Origin: Rugosimonospora acidiphila
GTDB lineage: Bacteria > Actinomycetota > Actinomycetes > Mycobacteriales > Micromonosporaceae
Reading direction: 5' to 3'
Assembly (NCBI RefSeq): GCF_039543385.1
Contig: NZ_BAABJQ010000022.1
Coordinates: forward strand, 1-64,000
Length of the DNA: 64,000 nt
Under the pieces are notes generated by a model. It worked only from the letters and a program-made list of their open reading frames with translations. It did not search any database and was not told where the DNA came from. Within the stretch, counting starts at the first letter, position 1, and each line of letters begins with the position of its first letter. Shown here in pieces: positions 7,675 through 15,229 of the stretch. A program made the translations under genes and the position numbers.

Positions 7675-9687
7675 ATGAGCAGATCTTTCAATGTCAAGGC
7701 GACCCTGCGCGCGGCCCGGCGCCGCGCCGTGGTGCCGGCACTCGGCCTGATCATCGGGCTGGCCGCCGCGCAACTGGTAACCAACTACATGCCGGCGACG
7801 TACGAGGCGAGCGCCTCGATGGTCATCACCGCCAGCGGTTTCGATCCGACCACCAAGGCCAAGATTCCCGACCTGGCCCTCGCCCAGAACCTCGCGCCCA
7901 CGGTCGCGCAGCTCGCCCAGTCGCGCGAGGTGGCCCTGGACACCGCCCGCGCCCTGAGGCTGGCACCCGGCGCCGTCGTGGGGCACCTCACCGGCACGTA
8001 CCAGCAGGGCATGCAGATCATCACGGTGAAGGCCACCGCCGTCGACGGCGGGACCGCCGCGGCCATCGCGAACGCCGCGACCGAGGCCGCCGGGGAGCGC
8101 TTCAGCGTGCTGCAGATCGGCGATGGGGGCAACGTCACCACGAAGTTCATCGACCGGGCGAGCCCGCCGCAGCGGCCGACGTCGCCGAACCCCCAGCTCA
8201 ATGACGCGCTGGGCGCGTTCGCCGGGCTGCTGGCCGGGCTCGGCCTGGCCAGGCTCAGCGGCCGGGTCGACGACCGGATGCGCAGACCGGCGCGGATCGG
8301 GGCGGAACTGGGGCTGCCGTTGCTGGGCGTGCTGCCGCGCCTGCCCCGCCGGTACGCCCGGCACAACGCCAGCGTGCTGTACACCCGCAGCAGCGTGGCC
8401 GACGCGGTCAGCGCGACGGTGGCGGCGATCAGCGTGCTCACCTCGCCCCTGCCACGCCGGCGGCTGCTGGTGACCAGCGTGCACGACGACGACGGCAAGG
8501 GGCTGGTGTCCGCGCTGCTGGCGCTGTCCCTGGCACAGGACCACGACCGGGTCACCCTGATCGAGGGCCAGCCGCGCCGGCCCGGCATCGGCGGGCACTT
8601 CCCCGAGGCGGCCCCGTGCACGCTGCAGGGCGTGCTGGCCGGCGAGACCGCGCCGCGGCTGCTGCCCGGCTCGAGCGCGCTGTCCGTCATCGTCGCCGGC
8701 CCGAAGCAGAAGCGCCCGGAGGAGGAGCCGGTCACCGGCCGGCAGGTAGGCGTGCTCATGGACGCGGTCGCCCAGGACGAGGCAGTCACCATCGTGCATG
8801 CCCCGCCGGTGCTGGCCGGGGCCGAACTGGCCACGCTGGCCCGGCACGCCGACGGGGTGCTGCTGGTCGTGCAGACCGGCGTGACCCGCCGCGCCGACGC
8901 GCTGCGCGCCGCCATGCTCGTGCGGCGGCTGAACGTGCCGGTCGCCGGGGTGGTGGTTGTCGACCTGGCCAGTGACGGGATCGGCGAGCAGTACTCCGAG
9001 GACGGCCTGGCCACGCCGGTACCGGCGCAACTGGTGCCCGTACCGCCGCAGTCCGTGCCCCCGCAGTTCCTGCCCGTGCCGGCGCAGCACACCGCCGCGC
9101 CCGCTCCTGTGGCGGCGCCCTCGGGCGGGCGCCGGCGCGCGTCGGCCGGGCACCGGGCGACGAACGCCGAGCCGGCAGCGCCGACCGATCCTTCGGTGGC
9201 CGCCCAACCGACTCCGGTCGCGCCGCCGGCCCCGACCGCCCGTCCGCGGCGACGCGCCCCCGCGGCGCCCGCGCCGGCTCCGGTCGCCGCACCGCCAGCG
9301 ATGGCACTGCCGCCCGTGGCGCCGATGGCACCGTCAGCCGGCGGCCCGATGGCCGTGCCGCCACCCGCCGCGTGGCCGACGGCCGTGCCGCCGATTTCGG
9401 TGCCGCCGGTCGGCGCGGGTACCGGCGACTGGGATGACCCGGCGCGGGCCGCCAAGCACCGGCGCAGGGACCGGGTGGACGCCCTGTCCGCCCCGTTCGA
9501 GGCGTTGCTGAGCGAGACCGTGGAGTTCACCTCCCCGGCCGGGCCCGCGCCCGCGGCAGCGTCCGGCGATGACCAGTCGTACGCCGGCGGCTGGACGGCC
9601 GCCGATCAGCCGTGGCAGTACACCGCGAACCGATCGGTGCCGGACGCGCGCCGCTCGGAGCCGTATCAGCCGAAGGAGTTCGCATGA
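7675..9687 (+). CDS. Wzz/BY-kinase-like chain-length protein with degenerate ATP site
   Basis: A 670-residue protein. The N-terminus has a membrane segment (VVPALGLIIGLAAAQLV), an extracellular Wzz-type region (YEASASMVITAS) and a second membrane segment near residue 180, as in polysaccharide co-polymerases. The following cytoplasmic region resembles a bacterial tyrosine kinase, but its key motifs are changed. The Walker A site reads SVHDDDGKGLVS where GEGKS/T is expected, and the Walker A' strand reads VTLIEGQPRRP where LIDADLRRP is expected. Residues about 450-620 are Pro/Ala rich. The last 35 residues contain three tyrosines (SYAGG, QYTAN, PYQPK), as in BY-kinase tails. It probably controls chain length or export; kinase activity is doubtful. 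Confidence 0.75.
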   Translation: MSRSFNVKATLRAARRRAVVPALGLIIGLAAAQLVTNYMPATYEASASMVITASGFDPTTKAKIPDLALAQNLAPTVAQLAQSREVALDTARALRLAPGAVVGHLTGTYQQGMQIITVKATAVDGGTAAAIANAATEAAGERFSVLQIGDGGNVTTKFIDRASPPQRPTSPNPQLNDALGAFAGLLAGLGLARLSGRVDDRMRRPARIGAELGLPLLGVLPRLPRRYARHNASVLYTRSSVADAVSATVAAISVLTSPLPRRRLLVTSVHDDDGKGLVSALLALSLAQDHDRVTLIEGQPRRPGIGGHFPEAAPCTLQGVLAGETAPRLLPGSSALSVIVAGPKQKRPEEEPVTGRQVGVLMDAVAQDEAVTIVHAPPVLAGAELATLARHADGVLLVVQTGVTRRADALRAAMLVRRLNVPVAGVVVVDLASDGIGEQYSEDGLATPVPAQLVPVPPQSVPPQFLPVPAQHTAAPAPVAAPSGGRRRASAGHRATNAEPAAPTDPSVAAQPTPVAPPAPTARPRRRAPAAPAPAPVAAPPAMALPPVAPMAPSAGGPMAVPPPAAWPTAVPPISVPPVGAGTGDWDDPARAAKHRRRDRVDALSAPFEALLSETVEFTSPAGPAPAAASGDDQSYAGGWTAADQPWQYTANRSVPDARRSEPYQPKEFA

Positions 9688-10547
9688 GCGAGGCACTGTC
9701 CCAGGTACGCGTGACCGGGATCGAGCGCGACGATCCGCGCGAGCTGTACTGCGACCTGTTGAAGAAGACGCTCACCCGGTACCTGTTCGGGGAGACGTGG
9801 ATGCCGTACCACCCGCGCAGCGGGACCGTGCACGCGGCGATCTACCGGCGCGGCAAGCGCCTGCTGCACCAGCGTGGCTTCGAGCTCGTGTTGCGGTACC
9901 CGTTCGAGCCCGAGGCGCGCGCCCAGGGCCGGGACTGGCCGCCCCAGGCGGAGACGATGGTTGGGCTGCGCCGGCTGGACAACCTGCAGCAGTGCGTCGT
10001 GGACGTGCTCGAGCGCGGCGTGCCCGGCGACGTCATCGAGACGGGCGTGTGGCGCGGCGGTTCGGTCATCTTCATGCGCGCCGTGCTGAGGGCCTACGGG
10101 GCGGCCGACCGGACCGTGTGGGTCGCCGACTCCTTCCGGGGCCTGCCCGAGCCGGACCCGTCGAGGACCGCCGACGTCGAGGACGCGCTGTGGAGGGAGC
10201 GGTTCCTCGCGGTGTCGCTGGACGAGGTCAAGCGCAACTTCCGGCGGTACGGGATGCTCGACGACGGGGTGCGGTTCCTGCAGGGCTGGTTCGCCGACAC
10301 GCTGCCGGCGGCGCCCGTCGAGAAGCTCGCGGTGATCCGGCTGGACGGGGACCTCTACGACTCCACCATGGTCGCGCTGCGCTCGCTGTACCCGAAGCTG
10401 TCCGTCGGCGGGTACGTCATCGTGGACGACTACCACGCGGTGCGCGGATGCAAGGAGGCCGTGGACGACTTCCGGGCCGAGCACGGCATCACCGACGAAC
10501 TGCACCAGGTGGACTGGACCTGCCGCTACTGGCAGCGCACCGGCTGA
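9684..10547 (+). CDS. TylF/MycF-like macrocin O-methyltransferase family protein
   Basis: A 287-residue protein; the ATG overlaps the previous stop (ATGA). The motifs match the TylF family of metal-dependent sugar O-methyltransferases: VIETGVWRGGSVIFMRAVL (SAM motif I), VWVADSFRGLPEPD, and IRLDGDLYDSTMVAL followed by YVIVDDYHAVRGCKEAV, which supplies the metal-binding aspartates. Family members methylate deoxysugars on antibiotics or in surface glycans. With no antibiotic genes nearby and glycosyltransferases upstream, a surface polysaccharide sugar is the likely target. The distance to galE is 10 bp. Confidence 0.85.
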   Translation: MSEALSQVRVTGIERDDPRELYCDLLKKTLTRYLFGETWMPYHPRSGTVHAAIYRRGKRLLHQRGFELVLRYPFEPEARAQGRDWPPQAETMVGLRRLDNLQQCVVDVLERGVPGDVIETGVWRGGSVIFMRAVLRAYGAADRTVWVADSFRGLPEPDPSRTADVEDALWRERFLAVSLDEVKRNFRRYGMLDDGVRFLQGWFADTLPAAPVEKLAVIRLDGDLYDSTMVALRSLYPKLSVGGYVIVDDYHAVRGCKEAVDDFRAEHGITDELHQVDWTCRYWQRTG

Positions 10548-10557
10548 CCGGGCCATC

Positions 10558-11712
10558 ATGACAGCAGAACTGGCGCCCGCGGTCCCGGCCCGCGCCGGGC
10601 GGCGCATGACGGTCCTGGTGACCGGCGGGGCCGGCTTCGTCGGCAGCCACGTGTGCGTGGCGCTGCTGGAGCGTGGCCACGAGGTCGTGGTCGTCGACAA
10701 CTACACCAACAGCTCGCCGCTGGCGCTGACCCGGGTGGAGAAGCTCGCCGGGCGCCCGCTCGTCGCGGCGCACGGGGTCGACCTGCGCGACCGGCCCGCG
10801 CTGTCCGCGGTGTTCCGGCGGTACCCGATCGACGCCGTCATGCACCTGGCCGCGCGCAAGGCCGTCGCGGAGTCCTGGGAGATGCCGACGGAGTACCTCG
10901 ACAACAACATCGGCGGGATCACCGGCCTGCTGCGGGCGATGAGCGAGCGCGGCGTGCCGCGCCTGGTCTTCTCCTCGTCCTGCTCGATCTACGGCGACGT
11001 CGACGCGGTACCCGTGGCGGAGGACTGCGCGGCCCGCCCGGCCAACCCGTACGCCGTCTCGAAGTGGATGTGTGAGCAGATCCTCGTGGAGGCGTGCCGC
11101 AGCAGTGCCGGGCTGACGGTCAGCGCGTTGCGGTACTTCAACCCCATCGGCGCGCACGAGAGCGGGCTGCTGGGTGAGGCGCCGCGCGGCGTGGCCGGCA
11201 ACGTCATGCCCAACCTGATGCGGGTGGCGGTCGGTCGGGCCGACCGGGTCAGCGTGTACGGCGCGGACTACCCGACGGTGGACGGCACCCCGGTGCGGGA
11301 CTACATCCACGTCATGGACGTGGCCGAAGCGCACTGCGTGGCGCTGGAGCACCTCGACCGGACGGGCGGGGGAGTGCGGGTGGTCAATCTGGGCACGGGG
11401 GTGGGCACCTCGGTACTGGAGCTGATCGACGCCTTCGGCGTCGCGTGCGGCCGACCCATCCCGTACACCATCGGGTCGCGGCGCAACGGCGACGTGACGG
11501 CGCTGGTGGCCGACCCGCGCCGGGCGGCCCGGGAGTGGAACTGGCGCACCACCCGCGACCTGGCGGCCATGTGCCGCGACGCGTGGCGGTTTCAGCGGCT
11601 GCACCCCACCGGCTACGGCGCCGGCACCGTCCCGGCCGCCTCGGCAGTTCCCGCGGCCCCGGCAGTCCCCGCCGCGTCGTCCGTCCCCGCCGGTCCGGCC
11701 GAACCGCGCTGA
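10558..11712 (+). CDS. galE: UDP-glucose 4-epimerase
   Basis: A 384-residue extended short-chain dehydrogenase that interconverts UDP-glucose and UDP-galactose, feeding the polysaccharide pathway. The NAD-binding VTGGAGFVGSHVCVALL sits at about residue 20, with VVVDNYTNSS after it. The catalytic SSSCSIYG and the YxxxK motif (NPYAVSKW) are intact, followed by LRYFNPIGAHESG. An ATG at 10606 is an equally good start, since residues 1-16 are not part of the fold. The last 30 residues are an Ala/Pro/Ser repeat tail beyond the normal end. It is the last gene of the plus-strand operon and converges on the LCP gene with only 6 bp between. Confidence 0.9.
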   Translation: MTAELAPAVPARAGRRMTVLVTGGAGFVGSHVCVALLERGHEVVVVDNYTNSSPLALTRVEKLAGRPLVAAHGVDLRDRPALSAVFRRYPIDAVMHLAARKAVAESWEMPTEYLDNNIGGITGLLRAMSERGVPRLVFSSSCSIYGDVDAVPVAEDCAARPANPYAVSKWMCEQILVEACRSSAGLTVSALRYFNPIGAHESGLLGEAPRGVAGNVMPNLMRVAVGRADRVSVYGADYPTVDGTPVRDYIHVMDVAEAHCVALEHLDRTGGGVRVVNLGTGVGTSVLELIDAFGVACGRPIPYTIGSRRNGDVTALVADPRRAAREWNWRTTRDLAAMCRDAWRFQRLHPTGYGAGTVPAASAVPAAPAVPAASSVPAGPAEPR

Positions 11713-11718
11713 TCGGCG

Positions 11719-12822
11719 CTACGGGTTGGTCGACAGCATCCCCGTCACGGTGTCATCACGGACGGCGGCGAACAGCGCCTTGGACTTCGCCTCGTCCAAC
11801 TCGACCGCCGAGCCCTGCGGGGTCTGCAGGTCCAGGTTCGAATAGGGCACGGTCGCGTACCGCACGTTCGCCGGCTTGATCTTGCGAAGCGCGAGGGCGA
11901 GCTTCGTCAGGTCGAGGTCCTTGTCGACCACCAGCGCGCCGGCCGCCGTGGAGACCAGCTTGCTCAGCTGCAACGGGTTGGTCAGCAGCTTGCCGGTGGT
12001 GACCTTTCTGGCGATCGCCTGGATGATCAGCTGCTGGTCGTGGATCCGGGACAGGTCCGCGTCCGGCAGGTCGTGGCGCTGGCGGGCGAGGTCGTCCGCC
12101 TCGTCGCCGTTGAGGTGGTGGCAGCCCTCGGGCCACACCCGTTTGGTGTCGGTGGACGTGACCGTGTACGGCAGGCACACGTCCACGCCGCCGACGGCGT
12201 CGACCATCTCCCGGGTCGCGGAGAAGGTGGCGATGAGCGCGCCATTGAGCTGCACCCCGGTGAGCCTCGTGACCGTCTGCGCGGCGAGCGGCGCGCCGCC
12301 CAGCGCGAGCGCGGCGTTGAGCTTGTTCATCCCGCCCGACCAGTCGCTGCCCGACGCCGGCACGTAGACGTAGCTGTCGCGGGGGATGGAGATCACCGCC
12401 GCCTCGTCGCGGTCCCGGTTGACGTGGATGAGCATGACCGCGTCGGATCGCTGGCCGGGGTACTCGTCCTGGTCCGGCTCGCCGGCCCGTGAGTCCGAGC
12501 CGAGCAGGAGCAGGTTGAGCGGCCCGGAGTCGGGCTGACCGTCGGTGCCGGGGCGCCGCGCGGGGCCCAGCAGATCCTCGCGGGACACGCGTCCCTCGTA
12601 GTGGTGCATCAGCAGGTACCCCGTGGTCGCCAGCCCGCCGCAGAACAACAGGAGCAGGGATAGGAGGACGACGAGCGCCCGTTTCCAGTGTCCGACCGGT
12701 TCCGGAAGGTTCGCGCGGGTCTCGCGGGTCACGCGATGCCGGCCCTGGTGATGCCGGCCCTGGTGATGCCGGCCCCGGTCCTGCCATGCGGGGGAGGTGT
12801 CATCCACGGCCGTGTCTCTCAT
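11719..12822 (-). CDS. LytR-CpsA-Psr (LCP) family glycopolymer-peptidoglycan ligase
   Basis: A 367-residue membrane-anchored protein. Residues 1-45 are cytoplasmic with a His-rich repeat (GRHHQ twice), then one membrane helix (ALVVLLSLLLLFCGGLATTG) and an extracellular LCP domain. Typical motifs are NLLLLGSDSRAG, DAVMLIHVNRDRDEAAVISIPRDSYVYV, MNKLNAALALGG and the later arginine motif SRIHDQQLIIQAIARK. LCP enzymes attach lipid-linked glycopolymers to peptidoglycan. Its position facing the polysaccharide operon suggests it anchors that polymer to the wall. The first 30 residues are weakly supported: a GTG at 12732 is an alternative start, and 12736-12780 is made of 15-bp repeats. Confidence 0.87.
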   Translation of the reverse strand: MRDTAVDDTSPAWQDRGRHHQGRHHQGRHRVTRETRANLPEPVGHWKRALVVLLSLLLLFCGGLATTGYLLMHHYEGRVSREDLLGPARRPGTDGQPDSGPLNLLLLGSDSRAGEPDQDEYPGQRSDAVMLIHVNRDRDEAAVISIPRDSYVYVPASGSDWSGGMNKLNAALALGGAPLAAQTVTRLTGVQLNGALIATFSATREMVDAVGGVDVCLPYTVTSTDTKRVWPEGCHHLNGDEADDLARQRHDLPDADLSRIHDQQLIIQAIARKVTTGKLLTNPLQLSKLVSTAAGALVVDKDLDLTKLALALRKIKPANVRYATVPYSNLDLQTPQGSAVELDEAKSKALFAAVRDDTVTGMLSTNP

Positions 12823-13222
12823 CCCGCCCCTTCGGAATCACTTCGCCATCTCGGCAATGGTACGAAGAAATACCGCCAAAACGGGCCATAATCGACATAT
12901 GGCCAGACTGGCCGTCGATACGTGGGGCCTTCTCGGGTACGGGGTCGGAAGGGTCGCGGCATCGCCCGCCACGCGTGGAAACCGCCGCGAGAACTGTCGA
13001 ATGTGGACCCGGTGGGCCGCGCCCCGCGCCGGTCCCGGCCGGCCCCCGCCCCGGTCCCGGCCCCGACTTCGGAGCCGGCCCTGGCCGAGCCCGCCCTGGC
13101 GGAGCCCGCCTCGGCCCTGGCGGAGCCCGCCTCGGGCCTGGAGCGTGCGGGGGTCGGCGCGGGCGCCCAGCGGACCGGAACGGCGCCGGTTTACCCGGGT
13201 CGACACGCGGGCAGTCAGAGGC
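12823..13222. other. 400-bp divergent intergenic region, no gene supported
   Basis: It separates the LCP gene (minus) from the holin-X-like gene (plus) and should hold both promoters. The part near 12840-12900 is less GC rich than its surroundings. 13040-13140 contains short GC-rich repeats (GCCCTGGC-GGAGCCCGCC). Open frames here are low-complexity products of those repeats, with no family resemblance. Confidence 0.6.
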
Positions 13223-13939
13223 ATGGACAGGGCTCCTGACTCGCTGGGATCGAACGATTCTCACGAGGCGCCAGATGCCGGTGGGGCCAATGGTTCCGCC
13301 GGCGCCGGCGATTCCCGAGGGAACGCCGGGTCACCGACCGGCGGCCCCCGAGAAACCGGCGGCCCCCGAGAAACCGGCGGCCCCCGAGAAACCGGCGGCC
13401 CCCGAGAAACCGGCGGCCCCCGAGAAACCGGCGGGTCGCGGGAGGCCGGCGGGTCGCGGGGGGCGGGGATCCGGCGCCTCGAGGTCATCACCACCATGAC
13501 GCCGCTGTCGCACAGCGGGTCGCCCCGCGAGCAACGGACCGAGTCGCTGTCAACGGCGGAGCTGGTCCGGCGGGCGTCCGGGCAGCTGTCCAGCCTGGTG
13601 CGTGACGAGATGGCGCTGGCGCGCGCCGAGCTGACCGTGAAGGCCAAGCACGCCGGCATCGGCGCCGGGCTGTTCGGCACCGCCGGCGTGATCGGGCTCT
13701 ACGGCCTGTTCGGGGTGCTGGCCGGGGTCGTCCTGCTGATCGCGCGGGTGATTCCGGACTGGGGTGCGGCGCTGGCGTTCGGTGGGCTGCTGGTGCTGTT
13801 GGCCGGGATGCTCGGGCTCGCGGGCCGGCGCCAGCTGCGGCGGGTACCCCCACCGGTACCGGAGGCCGCCACCTCGTCGCTGCGCGCCGACGCCGAAGCG
13901 TTACGGTCGGCCGCCGCTCATCAGGGGGAGCCGCGGTGA
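13223..13939 (+). CDS. Actinobacterial holin-X-like (phage holin superfamily III-like) membrane protein
   Basis: The conserved part is residues about 92-238: TAELVRRASGQLSSLVRDEMALARAELTVKAK, then two membrane helices (GIGAGLFGTAGVIGLYGLFG and ALAFGGLLVLLAGMLGLAG) and a short basic tail. This is the usual small actinobacterial Holin-X/DUF1469-type protein, which despite its name is a chromosomal envelope protein. An ATG at 13496 would give the normal 147-residue length. The longer start at 13223 adds a disordered Gly/Pro/Arg/Glu/Thr region with five GGPRET repeats; which start is used is unclear. It overlaps the DUF3618 gene by 4 bp (GTGA), the typical pairing of these families. Confidence 0.75.
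   Translation: MDRAPDSLGSNDSHEAPDAGGANGSAGAGDSRGNAGSPTGGPRETGGPRETGGPRETGGPRETGGPRETGGSREAGGSRGAGIRRLEVITTMTPLSHSGSPREQRTESLSTAELVRRASGQLSSLVRDEMALARAELTVKAKHAGIGAGLFGTAGVIGLYGLFGVLAGVVLLIARVIPDWGAALAFGGLLVLLAGMLGLAGRRQLRRVPPPVPEAATSSLRADAEALRSAAAHQGEPR
13340..13429 (+). repeat. Five perfect 18-bp tandem repeats
   Basis: The unit GGCGGCCCCCGAGAAACC is repeated five times, followed by degenerate units. In the reading frame of the holin-X-like gene it encodes GGPRET repeats. All three forward frames stay open through it, so coding status rests on the downstream fold. Confidence 0.95.
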
Positions 13940-14235
13940 GCGACCTCGTACGCACCGGGAAGCTCGTCGGCGGGGCGGCGGACAACGAGGCGCTGCGCAG
14001 GAGGATCGAGCAGACCCGGCAGGAACTCGCCGAGACGGTCGGCGCGCTGGCCGCGAAGGCGGACATCAAGGCCCGGCTCACGACCCGGATGCACCGCGCC
14101 GGCGTGCGGATCGACCGCCGGTCGCGCCGCCTGGCGCTGGTCCTGGCCGGCGGGGCGGTGCTGCTGATCGGGATCAGCGTCGCCGTCAGCCGCGGCCGGG
14201 CGCCCGCGGCGCCGGCCCGCCGACGGCGCCGGTGA
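13936..14235 (+). CDS. DUF3618 small membrane protein
   Basis: A 99-residue protein with a GTG start overlapping the upstream stop, preceded by the ribosome site GGGGGAG. It has an N-terminal amphipathic region (LRRRIEQTRQELAETVGALAAK), the DUF3618 signature, and one membrane helix near residue 70 (LALVLAGGAVLLIGISVAV) with a basic C-terminus. The function is unknown. It is regularly found next to holin-X-like proteins in actinobacteria and may act with them at the membrane. The N-terminus has coiled-coil character. Confidence 0.85.
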   Translation: MSDLVRTGKLVGGAADNEALRRRIEQTRQELAETVGALAAKADIKARLTTRMHRAGVRIDRRSRRLALVLAGGAVLLIGISVAVSRGRAPAAPARRRRR

Positions 14236-14253
14236 GCGTCCCGGGGGCGGGCC

Positions 14254-14661
14254 TCAGCGGATCCTCATGACGAGGCAGATGCGGGTGCCGGTCGGGCCGG
14301 TGCGCACCTGCATCTCGTCGCACAGCTGATCGGCCAGCCACAGGCCCCGGCCGCCGGTGGCCTCCGGCTCCGGCCGGGTGGCCGTCACACCGGGCGGGAT
14401 GCCCGGCCCGCTGTCCTCGATCTCGACCTCGATTCGGCCGTCCGTCGCGCGGATGACGATGCCGGCCGAGCCGCCGCCGTGCCGGATGGCGTTGGTGGCG
14501 ATCTCATTGACCGCCAGGGTCAGCCGGGTCGCCCGGTCGCCGTCCAGTCCGGCGTGGCGCGTGGCGCTGGTTACCGCCTGACGTACCCGATCGAGATCGG
14601 TTGCGGTCAGGAGGCGCATCGCCACGGGCGGCTGTCGTCTGCTCGCATTTTCCGTTGCCAC
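14254..14661 (-). CDS. RsbW-like anti-sigma factor / serine kinase (HATPase_c_2)
   Basis: A 135-residue GHKL-type ATPase. The N box is LAVNEIATNAIRHGG, the G1 box EIEDSGPGIPPG and the G2 box ATGGRGLWLADQLCD, all intact, so it should bind ATP. Such proteins hold a sigma factor inactive and phosphorylate a STAS antagonist on serine. It is divergent from the STAS gene, 186 bp away, and the phosphatase lies just beyond, so the full switch is present here except for the sigma factor itself. It converges on the DUF3618 gene. Confidence 0.88.
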   Translation of the reverse strand: MATENASRRQPPVAMRLLTATDLDRVRQAVTSATRHAGLDGDRATRLTLAVNEIATNAIRHGGGSAGIVIRATDGRIEVEIEDSGPGIPPGVTATRPEPEATGGRGLWLADQLCDEMQVRTGPTGTRICLVMRIR

Positions 14662-14847
14662 GCTGACCCCGACCCCCCTTCCGCTCTACCCTCAACCCCC
14701 CGCCCGTGATGGCGCAACTCGAGACGCGGGTTCGCGGTGGGGGTTGCGGCCGCCGGATGCGCCGCGGGGGTATCTAAAATGACCCCGACCGCGACTCGCG
14801 CCAGTGGCCCACCCGGGGCCCGGGCCGCCGTGACCACAGGAGGGGCG

Positions 14848-15162
14848 ATGGATCTGTCCGTTTCCGCAAGCCGGTCTGGCGATACGACACGCCTGTCGCT
14901 GACCGGCGAGGTCGACCTGAGCACGGTCGACGCGCTGCAGGAGGAGATTGCCGCCTCGGTCGAGGCGGAGGACGTGGCGTCCTTGATCATCGATCTCTCC
15001 GGGGTGACCTTTTTGGACTCCAGCGGGATCAGCGCACTGCTCAAGGGCCGAAGGCTGGCCGATGACCGCCAGAAGACCTTCCGGGTGGAGGCTGCTCGTG
15101 ACATGGTACGCGAGGTGCTGAACATCACCGGCGTGTGGGAGCACCTGGCCGGCCGACCCTGA
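14848..15162 (+). CDS. STAS-domain anti-sigma factor antagonist (RsbV/SpoIIAA-like)
   Basis: A 104-residue STAS protein. The ATG is chosen for its ribosome site (ACAGGAGGGG, 3-12 bases upstream) and the normal family length; longer forms have no support. The phosphorylatable serine lies in IDLSGVTFLDSSGISALL. When unphosphorylated it should bind the RsbW-like kinase and free the sigma factor. A GGGTAT hexamer at 14768-14773 looks like a sigma-B type -10 box, but no GTTT lies at the right distance, so promoter type is open. The phosphatase gene follows 67 bp downstream. Confidence 0.88.
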   Translation: MDLSVSASRSGDTTRLSLTGEVDLSTVDALQEEIAASVEAEDVASLIIDLSGVTFLDSSGISALLKGRRLADDRQKTFRVEAARDMVREVLNITGVWEHLAGRP

Positions 15163-15229
15163 CCGTGCGCCCGACCGCCGGCTCGGCGCGGCAGCGCCCT
15201 GCGCGTTCCGGCCGGTTAACATTCGGGTC

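Noticed and set aside
12922..13239. 105-codon frame upstream of the holin-X-like gene
   Set aside because: Its product is Pro/Ala/Glu repeats caused by short DNA repeats; no start signal.
13223..13939. Holin-like gene as a sign of a prophage
   Set aside because: Holin-X proteins are common chromosomal envelope proteins in actinobacteria, and no phage structural, lysis or integrase gene is present.
14768..14773. GGGTAT before the STAS gene as a sigma-B promoter
   Set aside because: No GTTT occurs 14-16 bp upstream, so only a lone -10-like hexamer remains.
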